A stretch of DNA of 64,000 nucleotides from Antilocapra americana (lineage: Eukaryota > Chordata > Mammalia > Artiodactyla > Antilocapridae). The DNA lies in contig ML664163.1 in the NCBI GenBank assembly GCA_007570785.1, positions 770,389-834,388 of the forward strand, in the 5' to 3' direction. The position numbers and the translations under genes are program-made. Shown piece by piece: positions 1 through 13,400 of the stretch. The stretch's first letter is position 1; each line of letters starts with the position of its first letter. The notes below the pieces were generated by a model. That model did not search any database, had not been told where the DNA came from, and saw only the letters and a program-made list of their open reading frames with translations.

Positions 1-1365
1 GAGATCATCTCAGGTAATAGGACTAAGTAGATATAGAGATGTTATCCCAGCAGTTCCCTCCCAACCCCCGCACCTGACTGTCACTTCCTAAAAGAGTGCT
101 TCACCTCTCCTTGGAGGCCTTGAGGATCAGAGAACCATCTGGATACAGTTGTACGCTGCTCTGATCATGACAACTTTGATTCTGCTCAAAAGTATCACCA
201 AAAGAGGAAACTTTTCCATTAGCAGTAAGATTAATCTTTGAATTAATGTCTAAATAGAGAAGGCTAAGCAGTCAGCATCTGTTAATGCTGATTTTACAAT
301 GATTTATTTAACTGCTTAGCAACCTGGTTATTGGGAGAAACAGCAGGTCTGCAATGTCCCAGAAGCTCTTGGGATGACAGGTTGATGCAAACTCCCGTTT
401 CCTTGTTCTCTCTTTTGACTCCATCTAGAATTCCTCTAGGGTAGTATATATCAATTCTTAGAACCTATCCTGAAAGTCCTAAAAAAAAGATCATTTTTCC
501 ATCTCTGTGTACACCATTATAATATGGGAATGGTGTCTTAGGTTACTTTGTTTGATATCTGGGTAGTCCTTTCGTGACGATAACTATAATCCATCTTCTA
601 CATGTATACAAAACTTAGCTTACTTTACTGACCCAGTTATTCAAAGAACTGCCTTTTCCTTTTATGTCCTATTCTATTGGTTCTTATTTTTGAAGCAATG
701 TTTACGTTTAATCAGATTTTTCTCTATTTCTAAAGTACCATTTGACCTCGAATGTATGTCTTGTCAATTGTATCTCACATGATTACACAGATAACAGAAA
801 TTCCAATTTTTACAAATACAGAAATAACAGTAGAATTACATATAGAAAGGATAAACAAAAGGTCCTATTGTATAGTACAAGGAACTGTATTCGACATCCT
901 GAGATAAATCATAATGGAAAAGAATATAAAAAATGTATATATAACCAAATCATTTTGCTGTACAACAGAAATTAACACACTGTAAAATAACTATATGTCA
1001 ATTAAAGAAAGAAATATCAGTAAAAAGAGGAGATGTCTATTAATCAGGAGGAAAGGAAGAAGTAGTTTTTGAAGTTCATAACTCTTCATGTCTAACTGGA
1101 AAAGCCCATTTATACTAGTTCAAGGTTCTCTATTTAAGATGAACAATTTTATGGTAGGAAAGGAAACTACAATAGGCTTGTTAAAGAGATGTGGTCATGA
1201 GAAAGTACAAGACAAATGCAAGAGATCAATGTATGTGTATTTCCAGAGGTAAGTAAGGAAAATACAAATTGGCCTATACCTTAAAATAAGCATATGCTGG
1301 ATGTTCTCTCATTGAAAAATATTGTCAAAGTCCACTATTTCAATCTTCCAAAAGAAAACACTTAC
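1..1365 (-). other. DZIP3 intron DNA at the left edge
   Basis: No DZIP3 exon is recognisable here. It holds an L1 3' fragment at 845-1015. The next DZIP3 exon is expected beyond the edge. Confidence 0.6.
845..1015 (+). mobile_element. L1 3'-end fragment (L1MA-like)
   Basis: Contains gtcctattgtatagtacaag and cattttgctgtacaacagaa, then ctatatgtcaattaaag, as at the 3' end of mammalian L1MA copies. The 77-codon open frame here is chance. Confidence 0.6.
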
Positions 1366-1482
1366 AGTATAATTAGTAGCTTGAATATTCCTAAGTGCTG
1401 CTTCTAGTCGTGTTATTAAGAAACGTAAGGTCAAAGCAGGAACAATTTCCTCCCCATTCTGGCTATTGGCTGCAACTTCTCT
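1366..1482 (-). CDS. DZIP3: DZIP3 coding exon 4
   Basis: Minus strand: acceptor attttttcacag|AGAGAA, donor ATACT|GTAAGT. 39 whole codons starting REVAANSQNGEEIVPALTLR and ending RNIQATNYT. The following exon is beyond the left edge of the window. Confidence 0.95.
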
Positions 1483-4400
1483 CTGTGAAAAATAATTTGG
1501 ACAAAAATTTCCTTAAGTGACAACAAATATCAAAATTTATTTTTATTAAACAAATAATATACACTCATCATAGAAAATCTAAAGAATAAAGAGACCTTAA
1601 AAAAATCCACACAACCTAGATAAAACTGCTCTTATATTTGTTTGTTTTTAAGTAATTTGACAATTACTTCCTCAAAATACTAAATACCAACTTTGCAAAA
1701 GAATTGGTAATGTCCATTCCTACTTCAGAGGAGAGTCATAATCCCACTTACTTCTGATACCTACCTTCTATTCTCTAACATAGCTAAAAACTTCTTTCCA
1801 GCCCTGAAATTCTAGTAAGCAGCAAGGCTGGCTTTAAAAATACCAACACCAGGGCAAACCATCTTATGCTGTCATCTAATTGAAACCAAGTTAATATATA
1901 ACTTATTATGTACCAGAGTTTGTTATTTACATGGATGAAATAAAGGAAGACCTATGTCTTATCTTTGTGTTCATTCCCCAATGCCTTGTACCCCAATGTG
2001 CTTGGCTTAAATTACATTCTTTATTTAATGATATACTACTATCTATAGGGGAAATTTAATCTATACTTTCACTCAGTTTCCAGTTTCCAATACTTTCCTG
2101 TTCTTCTCCTAGGCTAACTAGATACTTTACTTCAGTCTCCATAACATTCAATTTTCTCTATCAAAACACATTCCCTAGATAAAGTGATACAGCATCATCT
2201 TTTTAAATAGTGACACTTCCTGGTGGCTCAGACAGTAAAGCATCTGCCTACAATGCGGGAGACCCGGGTTCAATCCCTGGGTCAGGAAGACCTCCTGGAG
2301 AAGGAAATGGCAACCCACTCCAGTATTCTTGCCTGGAAAATCCCATGGACGGTAGAATCTGGTAGGCTACAGTCCATGGGGTTGCAGAGAGTCAGACACG
2401 ACTGAGCAACTTTACTTTTAAATAGTGTCTATATACTGACAGTTTCCAAATTTATATTGTGAGCTCAGAACTATCATCTGAATTTCAGACTCATCTATCC
2501 AACCATATACTCAAGAATATTTTTTGAATCTGAAAAGGTATATAAAATATAATACTGAAGCTCTACCTTTGCCAAACAGTTTAGGTAGTTTCAGAGCAAT
2601 ATTCTCAATAAAAACTTTAAAAAACTGGATAAAGCACAATTTTTTTTTTTTTTAATTTTGAAAGCAATGGACTACCAAGGCACTAAAATCTATGGGACCA
2701 ACATGCAAGAGAGGAGGAAAGACCAGAGACGAGAGACTGATTTTGCAGTCACTTTCTTCTCAGTACAACTGCTGTATTCAGTTGTGGCTGAGAGGTTGAA
2801 ATGCTAGGCAAAGCTTTCAACAAAGCTGCAGAGCTGGGAGGGAAACTGGGAGGTGTATGACCTACCAAGGAACAGTGCCCCTGGTAAACACCTTATTCTT
2901 TTGGTTAGAACCCTGAAGAAATTTACCCTTCGAGTAAGCGTCTGTTTTGTCTCCAATTGGAAGCAGACCCTAACACAAAGATATGAATGCAAGTAGTTTA
3001 TGTGAGAGGTGCAGAGAACAATGGTAGTAGAGTGGAGAAGGGAATCAGGGAAGAGAAAGCAGGCTTTAAATTAACAGGTGTACTATTAAGCTAGTTAGCA
3101 CAGTGGCTGACTAGGGTTAATACAACAGAAAACCATTGAAAAATTTAGCCTCAGTGTTATTCAACTTAAGGAGAGAGAGTACTGGAATTTTTTATATAGT
3201 AATTCCCAAGGCTTATTGATGGTATGCTTTCTGAAGGCAGGGAGAGTACTAATTCCTTGAGATTTCTAAAATTCTGTGAGAATTATAGCTTTCTGCAGTT
3301 CCAGGTGGCACAATGGTAAAGAATATTTTTGCCAGTGCAGGAGACTCAGAAGACGTGGGTTCAATCCCTGGACTGGGTAGATCCTAGGAAATGGCAACCT
3401 GTTCACAGTATTCTTGCCTGGAAAATCCCATAGACAGAGAAGACTGTTGGGCTACAGTCCATGGGGTTGCAAAGAGTTGGACATGACTGAGTGACTGAGC
3501 ACGCATGCATGAAGTTTCAGAAAAAAAAAAAGCCTGAAACATAGAGCTGTAGATATTGAAAATTAGAAACTGTCCAGAGTATACCGAAATGATTCAAGGG
3601 GCCAAGGAGTATGGGCAGGGCACTGGCAGTATCTGCTACAAAGGGTAAGCCACAAACAGATACTTCATAGAACAGAAGTGAAACTTGGAATCATCTCAGT
3701 CCCTAGATGAATTAAGTGATCTGTAAGAAAAACACAAATAAACATTACTAAGAAAGATTCTGTCTTGTTTTCTTAGTTCTTCTCAAAAGAAGGCTGCCTG
3801 AAACCAACGCAGGCAGCCATTGTAAGTAGCAGAATTCTATATTATCCTTTAGATGACTGTGGAATTTAAAAATAGTTTTACTGAGTTATAATAAACATAT
3901 TTCAGGTGTACAACATAGTGATTTGACATTTTTCTTACCACATCCTCATAAAATGATGACTGCAATAACACCAATTACCATTCATCATTATACAAACTTG
4001 TTATAATATTATTTACTATATTCCTTAGGTATATATATTATATCCCCTTGACTTATTTATCTTACAGCTGTAAGTCTGTATCTCTTAATCCCCTTCAGAC
4101 AAAATAGATGACTATGGAATCTGAATTGAAGCTCTCATGTTCATTTATTTATGAGTTTGGTTATTATTGCCTTTTTTCTTAACATTCTTACCAGGCATTT
4201 GTTTTATTCTATTTCATTAGATTTGGCTATCTATTCTTTTTTTAAACTCTGCTTTAAATTTTCTTTCTTTAACCTCTTGAATTTTTTTTAGATGACTGGT
4301 ATTCAACCTTGCTTCTTTTTCTACTATACGCATTTCAAGCTACAAATAATCCTTGCAGCACAGCTTTTATCTAGTAACACAAATTGTGATACATGTTTTT

Positions 4401-7400
4401 CATATAGTTTAGTTTCAAAATGTATCTATGTCTAATGTGCTGTCTTCCTTGACCCTCAGATTAACTAGATTAGAAGTATATATCTTAATTTAGGAACAAT
4501 GATTTTCTCATTTATATATCTGTAACTAATTTCTAAATTAATTGTACAAATGTTAGAGAAGATGCTCTGCATGCTTTGATTCTTTGAAATTTGATGAGAC
4601 TTGCTTTATGAACTAGCACACAGTCAATTTTTGTAAATATTCTATGTGTATTTAAAAAGAATATATTTTTTGTCACTGTTGGGTTCAATGTTACATATAC
4701 ATAAATGAATTAGACCAAATAAATTAGACTAAGTTTGCTACAGTTCTACTAACTTTGTGTTCATGTTCTATCACTTATTAAGAGAACTGTGTTAAAATCT
4801 CCCTCTGGGACTGCTAATTGTTTCATTTCCCCTTTAGTATTATCAATTCTTGTTATCTTATACATAAAATTTCGGAATATATTTGCGTCTACTTGAATTT
4901 CTCTTCTATTTTCCGGACTTGTTTGTAGAGTCAAGAGCAGTAACACAATCTTTTAGGTATTAGAGCTTCATAGTAAGTTTTAACATCAAAGTGGGCAAAC
5001 TCCTAGCCATTTGTTTCTACAATGCTTTCATAATTTTCTTGGCTATTCTTCCTTTAATATCTGATTTAAACTTTAGAATTAGCTTTTAGTAAATAGAAAA
5101 CCCTCTTGTTATTTTTATTGGAATTTTGTGATATTTGTAAATTTTAATTTCAGGGAATTTGGCATCTCTATCACACTGCGTCTTCTACATCTATTCTTTC
5201 CCATTCAGGTCTTCATATTTTACTTTTTAATAGAGTCTTAGAAATTTTTACTTATTGTTTTAATATAGTATTGATTTCTAAACTTAAATATGAAAAAATA
5301 GGTGTGTCGGGGTATTTGCTACAATGTAGATTCCCAGACCTACTCCCAGAGATTTTGATTCTTTGGGACTAGTATGGGGTTCAGAACAGGTTCATGTAAG
5401 TGGCTTAGAAAAAACTTTGAGAAACACCAATTTATTTCTTGTGTACTTCTTAAGTGTTTTCCTGGGTATTTTATCTTTTCTTGTTGCTATCAGAAGTACT
5501 TTTCTTTCATTCGTACCTTCTAATTGGCTATTGTTTATATAATAAAGGTTACTGATTTCTATTTCATGTTGTGGTTTCTAGGTGATTTTCAAAAGATGAG
5601 AGGGAAAAAGTGGCATTAGTCCATCAATTTCAAACCAGAATTCATATTTGTGATATATTACTTCAGTTAAGGTTATAATTGTACATACAGTCTTTGGATA
5701 TTTTTAGAGCTTTTTTGAATTTTTAATCATAATAGTATTAATTTGTTTCATGGAAATAATTAATAATATATTCTTTCACAGAAAAGGTAAATGTGGCCTT
5801 TTCAGGACACTTATGGTGTTCTGTCTCCTTCCCCCCATTAATTGTCACAAAGAAGAATAGATAATCATTTTTTTTAACTTTGGGAAATTTTATTAATTTA
5901 CAAACTGATATCTACCTTGTGTCAAAAGCTTCACAAATTATCTAGAAAAACTATCTATAAGATGTAAATCAACAATCTATTCTCTAGAATATTTATCTCA
6001 TTAAAAATCCAGAAGTCTTATTTTCTTTATATTTTATATTTTTGAAAAAGTCATCAGCATTTTACAAATTGGGAAAACTCAAAGTGGTTCCCTCTTCCAG
6101 AACAGTATGTTGCCCATTATTAGAATTCAACCCTAGACCTTATAAGCTACTAACCTACATCCTTACTATTATTCTTGAAAGGCTAGCATCAACTTTATTT
6201 ATTTAATTAATAAAAGTCTAAGCTGAAACCAAAGCCCTTCATAAGGTGTAAGATAGTTTCAAGAACTTAGTGTCACTGTTAAGGTAAAGAAAGAGGGAAA
6301 GAAAGGGAAGGAAGAGGACGGAAGGAGAAAAGGGAGAGAGAGAATGAGAAGGACAGGAGGGAGGGAGGGAGGAAGGGTCATTGTAAAGTAAGAAATACAC
6401 ATATTGATCTCTGTCCCCAGTTCCTCCCAATATTTGGTCTTTGACTCTGGTTCTAGGTACAGAGCTCCTGAAACTCTTGGCATTTCCTGGATTACAGGAA
6501 GATAGTGTCTTTTGTTCTAAAGTGGTAACTCTTGGTGGGCTCCTGGATGGCACCAAAAAGACCAAGCTATGATTAGAAGTTTGAAACTTTAAGCACCAGA
6601 CCCCAAAGAAAGGAGGGAAGCTGGAAGGTAAATTAATAATTAATAAATCAACATACCTACATGATGAAGTCCCTATAAAAATTCTAAGACTATGGGGTTT
6701 CAAGAACTTCCAGTTTGTACATGCCAGGAGAATGATGAACCCCAACTCCAAAAGGAGAGAAGTTCCTGAACTTGAGACCCTTCCTTTCCCTGTGTATCCC
6801 TTCATGTTATTGTTCAGCTATATCCTCTATAAATCACATCCTTTATCATGTTATTAACTGATAGATGTGTTTCCCTGAGTTTTATGAGCTGTTCTAGCAA
6901 ATTACTGAACTCAAGAGGGATCATGGCTGAGTATACAAGTGTTCACTGACTGGCCAGTGGATAGCCAGTCAGAAGTACTGGGAAGATCAAGGATGGGTGA
7001 TTGGCATCTGAAGGGGAGCAGTCTTAGACTGGGCTCTTGACTTGTGGGATTGGATGCTAACTCTAGGTAGATAGTGTCAGAACTGAAGTGACTTGTAGGA
7101 CACCCGGAGAATGCTGGAGAATTGACTGGTGTGGGACTAAACTCACATATTTAGTGTCAGAAATGGTGTGAGTATGACAGTAGGGTGAAAGTAAAGGAAC
7201 ACAATGTGTCATATAGAGAGAGCTATACCTCAGCCCGAAACAACAAATTATTATCTTACCTGAATAGTTTGGAAGGAAAAATCTTCTTGTAAGAACTTCT
7301 TGATGTGAGGAACCACACCTTTTGGTAGAGTGTTAATTGCATTCAATAATTTCTTCACTTCTAACAGTAGGTTAACAGGGACAAGATCAGTAGGTGTGTC

Positions 7401-10400
7401 CTTTTCCTGTTTGTCCTAGACAACATTTTTAAAAATTTACACAATTATTCATAATCTTATTTACTCCAATATTAAAACCAGTTGATGTATTTTTTAAAAA
7501 GTTTCTTTACATGCTATATGTGATCACTTTGACAGACTACAGAAAATCCCCATAAGACATTCTTTGTGTTCTCAAGGAATGTACAACACGGCCAGAAGTT
7601 TAAGATCAAAACTCAAGAAGCTTTAATCTAGGGAAGGCCATTATAAAAGTTATAAGTTATAAACAAAGCATAGATTCAAAGATGGAAATAATTATATCTT
7701 TTTTTATTGTGGCAGGATGGGAAACATAAATGACTTTAGGCTAAAATGTGAGTTAAGCCTCAAAAAATGACTGCCCTTGAGAAATACACAGCATGTAGTG
7801 AACTGGTCCATTTAAAGGCATAAAAAATGCTAAATTTAAAATATTAAATAAGTTATTCTACAAAATAATACGAAAACTATCTCCAATAGTGCTTTTTACA
7901 TTATGTGACTAATGCTTCAGCTACTACATACAGCAATTTGAAAACGAATGCAGTTGTAATACTTTAAATTATAAATAAATTAGTGTAATATAATCTACAC
8001 CTAATCTCAATTCAGTCAAAACTGAATAAATAGTAATAATCTTGGGACTTCAGGAACTGATCGTTATAGACTTACTAAAGCTGTAATTAATGGTTAACTG
8101 ATAGCTATATAGTCAAGTCTTGCTGAATTTTCTATTAACAGTAATTGTGAGAAATGAGTGGGCAACAGAAATGAATAAATGTCCTAGAACAGATGGATGA
8201 TGGCCTTCCTTCAAACCTTAACAAGATACCACAGTTCTTATACCCTGCTGAAACTTTGGGATTATGAATATGCAGTCACTGACCTATGTATATAAAAACA
8301 TTTTTATTGCAGAGGCCATGTAGAGTCACTGAGAAGGCACAGTAGTCACTGGTATGGGGTGACACTGACTGCCAGGTTTCTAACAGACCTGGAACTACCC
8401 AGAAAAAAATAAGGTCCAATGCAGGACTACTCCTCCTCCTCCTCTCCCCTTTTGGGTTTGAGTCTTAAATTGAGATTCCTTCACCACCTACAACACCAAA
8501 CAAATACATCTTGCATTTTATGGTATACTTCATTACGTTTACATCCAAACATGTAGGAAATGTTAACAGATTGCTAAATCTCAGTAAAGAGTATATGTGT
8601 TCACTGTATTATTCTTACAATTGTTTTGGTAGGTCTAAAATTTTTCAAAAAGTTAATTAAAAAAAAGCTTCTAAAAAATAACCAAACAAACCTTTACAAA
8701 GAATGATCATTGTCAACAGTGCATGTATTTCAAAGTAAAGATCAATTGTGCAGTCAAAAGTCATTGCAGAATCATCTAAGACTAATTACCAAACTGGCAC
8801 ACAAGTAAGATCATGGTGTGAATAAAATTTTTTCAATAGGAAATACTATAAGCTTCATGTTTGTTAAATAATCGTATTATAAACACAATTTTAATTTTTA
8901 AGTTATCAAAATAGTTGGTACTCAATCCATTTTTGCAAAGTAGATTTAGCATGTAAGCCAAATTCAACTTAAACTTTCCACCTCATTTGCCTATGTACTC
9001 TGAAATCTGTATCTAGAAATGGCTTTTCTGGATCCAGTTCCCCTAGTCCAAGTGTACATCTCTATGTACATTTCACATGTTGTATTTTCTCTGTGACATT
9101 CTTTTAATATCCTTATACAGGTGAATACTATAGTTATGCTATGTTTATATATTTTTCTAAGTTACTAGACAACTTTTATAAACAAGTGGATATCATTCAT
9201 TATATAAAACTATTCAGAAAGTAAAAATTGCATTAAAAATAATCTATCAAACAAATATCTTTCATCAAGGCTTCATTAAATATAAATACATATGGCATTC
9301 ACAAATGTGTTTGTATCTTTTATTCTACTATAAAGTCTATTGTCACTGGTAACAAGCACTTTATATTAGTGTATAATTCAGTTATTCATTTAGAACTGGA
9401 GGTTCTGACAGTAAAAATTAAAACAGGAAAAAGAACTAACTTTAGAAACAAATCAATGAAATTTCTTACTAAATAAAATTTTTTGTGTATGTCTTCTTGC
9501 TATGTTTATAGTGTTCATCTTGTTTGAATTTTGCTTAAAAGGATAAATAAGAGCTATCTTAAAACTGATTATTGTGATGTTTCTGGGCAAGTCAATTCAC
9601 TTATCTACTAATTTTAAGTTACAGTGAGGATGGATGTTTATAATGATAACTTTGAGATACAAATATCAATTATGAAAATAAGATTTAGTGATGACCACTA
9701 AGGTAGGAAAATTTTTATCAGATAATTAAATTGATTAGATTTAGTATTCTATTCTCATACAACATTAGTTAACTAAATTTTCTCTTACCAGTTGATCAGT
9801 TGATTTTTCTACCTTTTTCTTGGTTTCCTCTGTAGGCTGCTCTTCCAGGGGAAGATCCCTATTTTAAATGAAAAAGAAAGGTATATTCAGAGCTGCTGCT
9901 GCTGCTAAGTCGCGTCAGTCATGTCCTACTCAGTGCAACCCCATAGTCGGCAGCCCATCAGGCTCCTCCGTCCCTGGGATTCTCCAGGCAAGAATACTGG
10001 AGTGGGTTGCCATTTCCTCCTCCAATATTCAGAGCATCTCCTTACAAAGAACACAATTAAAATTTTTTGATTAATTTTTGCCTGTATTAGTAAAAAAACT
10101 AACATATGAATTTTTGCCTGAAAATTTCAAAAGTGTAAACAATACATACCAAAGCCTGGCAATAGTGGTAGGTGCTATCTCTCTTTAGGGACTCATGATA
10201 AAGAAAAGAAATTATTCAAAGTCCTTACTGGATGGTGGCAGAGAGAACAGAAAGCTGATGTTAAAAAAAAAAAAAATGTTCACCTTTAACAAACACACAA
10301 TAGATCAAAATAACGGGAAAAATTAACTTTATAGCAGTTTCAGTGTAAAGGGAAAAAATGCTGAAAAGATTGATATTTTGTTTTGTGTGTGCATATGTTT

Positions 10401-13400
10401 ATGAAAATAATTAAGGTTTGGGAAGTGTCTATCTTACATAGTTTTTTTTTCAGTTTCTTGGCATCAAAATTATCTGGTTTTCCAAAGTGGCTTTTGTAAC
10501 TGAGGTAGAAGAGTATCATATTTAGAAATTACTAAACTATTTCTGTAGAAAGGAATAACGACAAGTTTTGCTTTTGACATGTACTTGAAATGTGAACATA
10601 TGCAGTATTGTTTATTGAACTGAAAATTTATTTATAAAATTGCTTTTGTCTACATACAGAACCATAATGCAAGATTTGACAACCATAACATAGGATCATA
10701 TATGATGTATATAATCTGCTTAATTCTATATGCTAGCAGAGAGAAAACTGAGGTGAGAAACCTATCAATTGATTTATTCAGAATTGTACTTTGTAAATAT
10801 CCTATTTCAGTTCACATTTATATACTCATTTGACTGACAATCATTTATCATCTACTATGTGCTAACTGATTTTGTCAGGGGAAACTAGGACAGATAAACA
10901 GTACAGAATTGCCTACACAGTGAACATTACAACAAAATCTGATTTATACACAAACAATGTTTCACAGCAGGAGTCAGTGCTCTTTAAAATGTCATGGTAA
11001 AAAACCTGTTAATCGTTTTTTCCTGCACTTCTAAGCCCCATTCCAAAAAGGAACAAAAGGAATCTGTGTTATCAAATTAAAAAAAAAAAAAAAGGAACGA
11101 AAAATACTTAACAGTCTCCTGAAGCCCGTTAAGGTTTGAGAGAGTACAAAATGTTCTCGAAAGGTATATTCTACCTGTTGACTCCATTTTAGGATCATTT
11201 ACTCCTTAACTCAGTAGTTCTCAGTCCCAGATTTTAATGCATATTAAAATTACCTGTGAAGCTTTGGAAACATCCAGATGTCCAAACCCTACTTCAGAAT
11301 TCTTAAAAGTGTGGAACATGAGCTTCAATACATTCCATAGGTTCCATAACAAACTTTCATGTGAAAACTTGACTAATCTGCATTTTCTCCACAACATTAA
11401 AAGTGTTCTAATAAAAGTTGCTAATGAAATTCTATTTGCTACTCCAGTAGCTTTGTCTTGAGTCCTCATTTTACTGACCCTTTCTGCATTATTTAACATT
11501 ATACATCATATACTCCAACCCTCCTTCAAAACCTCTACATCCTTTGCTGCTATTGCTTCTTCTCCTAGCCCTACAGCTGTCCACTTCTCAGCTTGTACCA
11601 CTTGCTATCCCTCTTCCTTTCATTTACCTTATTCATTTATTATTTTAATAATATTTTCATAGCACTGCATACATTAACACTATCAAACCATGCTCCCCAT
11701 GTATTAGATCAGGACGGTATTCCAGTGGTCATATATGGCACATACTTTATTCTATTGATGGGTAAATTAATGCCCAGAGAAGCCATATACTAGAAAGCAG
11801 CAAAACTAAAACAAAGTGCAAGACTAGTATTTTTTTTTTTTTTTTTTTTTGCTGTTCTGCTACTTCTACCATCTGTGTACTTTATTCTGCTGCTGGGAAA
11901 AGCTGAAAATTTGCTATAATAATAAACCTGAAATATACATATAGCATATAGTAATGTTCCATATTTAGCCCTCTTTCTTCTTAGTACATTTTCTATTTAA
12001 ATCAATCTCACTTATGCCCATGAATAAAAACTTTCAAACAGGAATCAGGTTCTTCTTATTCACGATTTTTACCTTCAAGTCTCCAGCTCAACATCTGATA
12101 TAAAGTAGGCACTCAAATATTTATTGAATGTATGAATATACAAACCAATAAATAAGTAAGCAAACTTCCATGAATTCAATAGTAACCCATTCCAGTGATT
12201 CACAAATCTGTATATGCAACCTTAATTTTTCTTTGATGTTACAGCTACATATTTCCATCCACCTATTTGACAATTTCCTTAAGACTATCTTAGCAACACC
12301 TCAATCTGCTCATATCTAAAGCTGAACTTATTATCTGTCCTCTCTTACTTTCTCAACACACATTAAAACTGTTCTCCTTTTGTGATCTCCATGTTACTTA
12401 ACAGTACATATTTCCTTGTGATCATCAGAAACCTTCAAACTATCTCTACTCCTCCTCTGCCCCTTTTCTCATAACTCTGCACAAAATAAAGCTAACTCCT
12501 TATCAGGAGTCAAACTCCTCCCAAGAATTTATCTTAAATACTTTTTTCTTGCTGTTTCCTCAGCTAAACAACCTCCCATGTGCCCTGCTTCTACATTCAT
12601 CAAAAGCCATCTTTATCCTTTAAAGCTCAGTTCAAATGTCACCTTGCAAAAACCCACTGAACCCCCCAGTCAATAATTAGTGTTTCATTCTATATACAGC
12701 TACAGCATTTCTACTATAATACTTTCACATGCATTTTGCCTAAAGATAAAAAAACTTTTTATATATCTTCTGACTATAATTCTAAGTTGTTGTTCAATCG
12801 CTAAGTCACGTCCCACTCTTTGCAACCCCGTGGACTGTAGCACACCAGGCTCCTCTGTCCTCCACTGTCTCCTGGAGATTGCTCAAATTTATGTTCATTG
12901 AGTCGGTGATGCTATCCAACTACACATATTTTATTTTAGTCTTATTCCCTAAGTGTCAAGGAGGTAATTAAATATTTGCAAAAACAACACATTGCTTACT
13001 ATATGAGATAGGGCAAAGTGGGAAGGAGATCTCCAGTACTAACCAGCTCTTTACTATTATATGGGAAAGGTCTAAGCAGGATGAACTTCCCCTAATTGGA
13101 GAGAAGAGACGTTAGCCTAGGCCCAGTTGAATCACTCAGTAGTCTTCTGTGTTATACTCAGGCTACTTTATATAAAATGGAAATAACAGCATCCCTCATA
13201 GAGCTGTTATGAGGTTTATATGGGTTAAGGTCTGTAAAAGCATTCAAAACAGTGCATGGCAGAAAGTAGTCTATTTGGTGTTTCTTGCTCAGTCATGTCC
13301 AACTCTTTGTGACCCCATGGACTATACCCAGCAAGACTCCTCTGTTCATGGAATTCTCCAGGCGAGAATACTAGAGTGGATATCCATTCCCTTCTCCAGG

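Larger units (their letters stand above)
1483..7259 (-). other. DZIP3 intron between coding exons 3 and 4
   Basis: AT-rich intron with two Bov-tA copies, old L1 and MER5-like fossils, a purine tract and an unnamed old repeat. No coding signal. Confidence 0.8.

Noticed and set aside
2250..2290. tRNA-like B-box sequences (gggttcaatccc) suggesting tRNA genes.
   Set aside because: They are the tRNA-derived heads of Bov-tA SINEs; no cloverleaf with anticodon arm and acceptor stem is present.
6239..6805. 188-codon minus-strand open frame.
   Set aside because: It runs through a purine tract and an old repeat, gives low-complexity proline/serine/leucine text, and lies in a DZIP3 intron without splice or start support.
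9893..9907. GCT trinucleotide run as a possible expandable repeat.
   Set aside because: Short GCT runs are a normal part of reverse-oriented Bov-tA copies.
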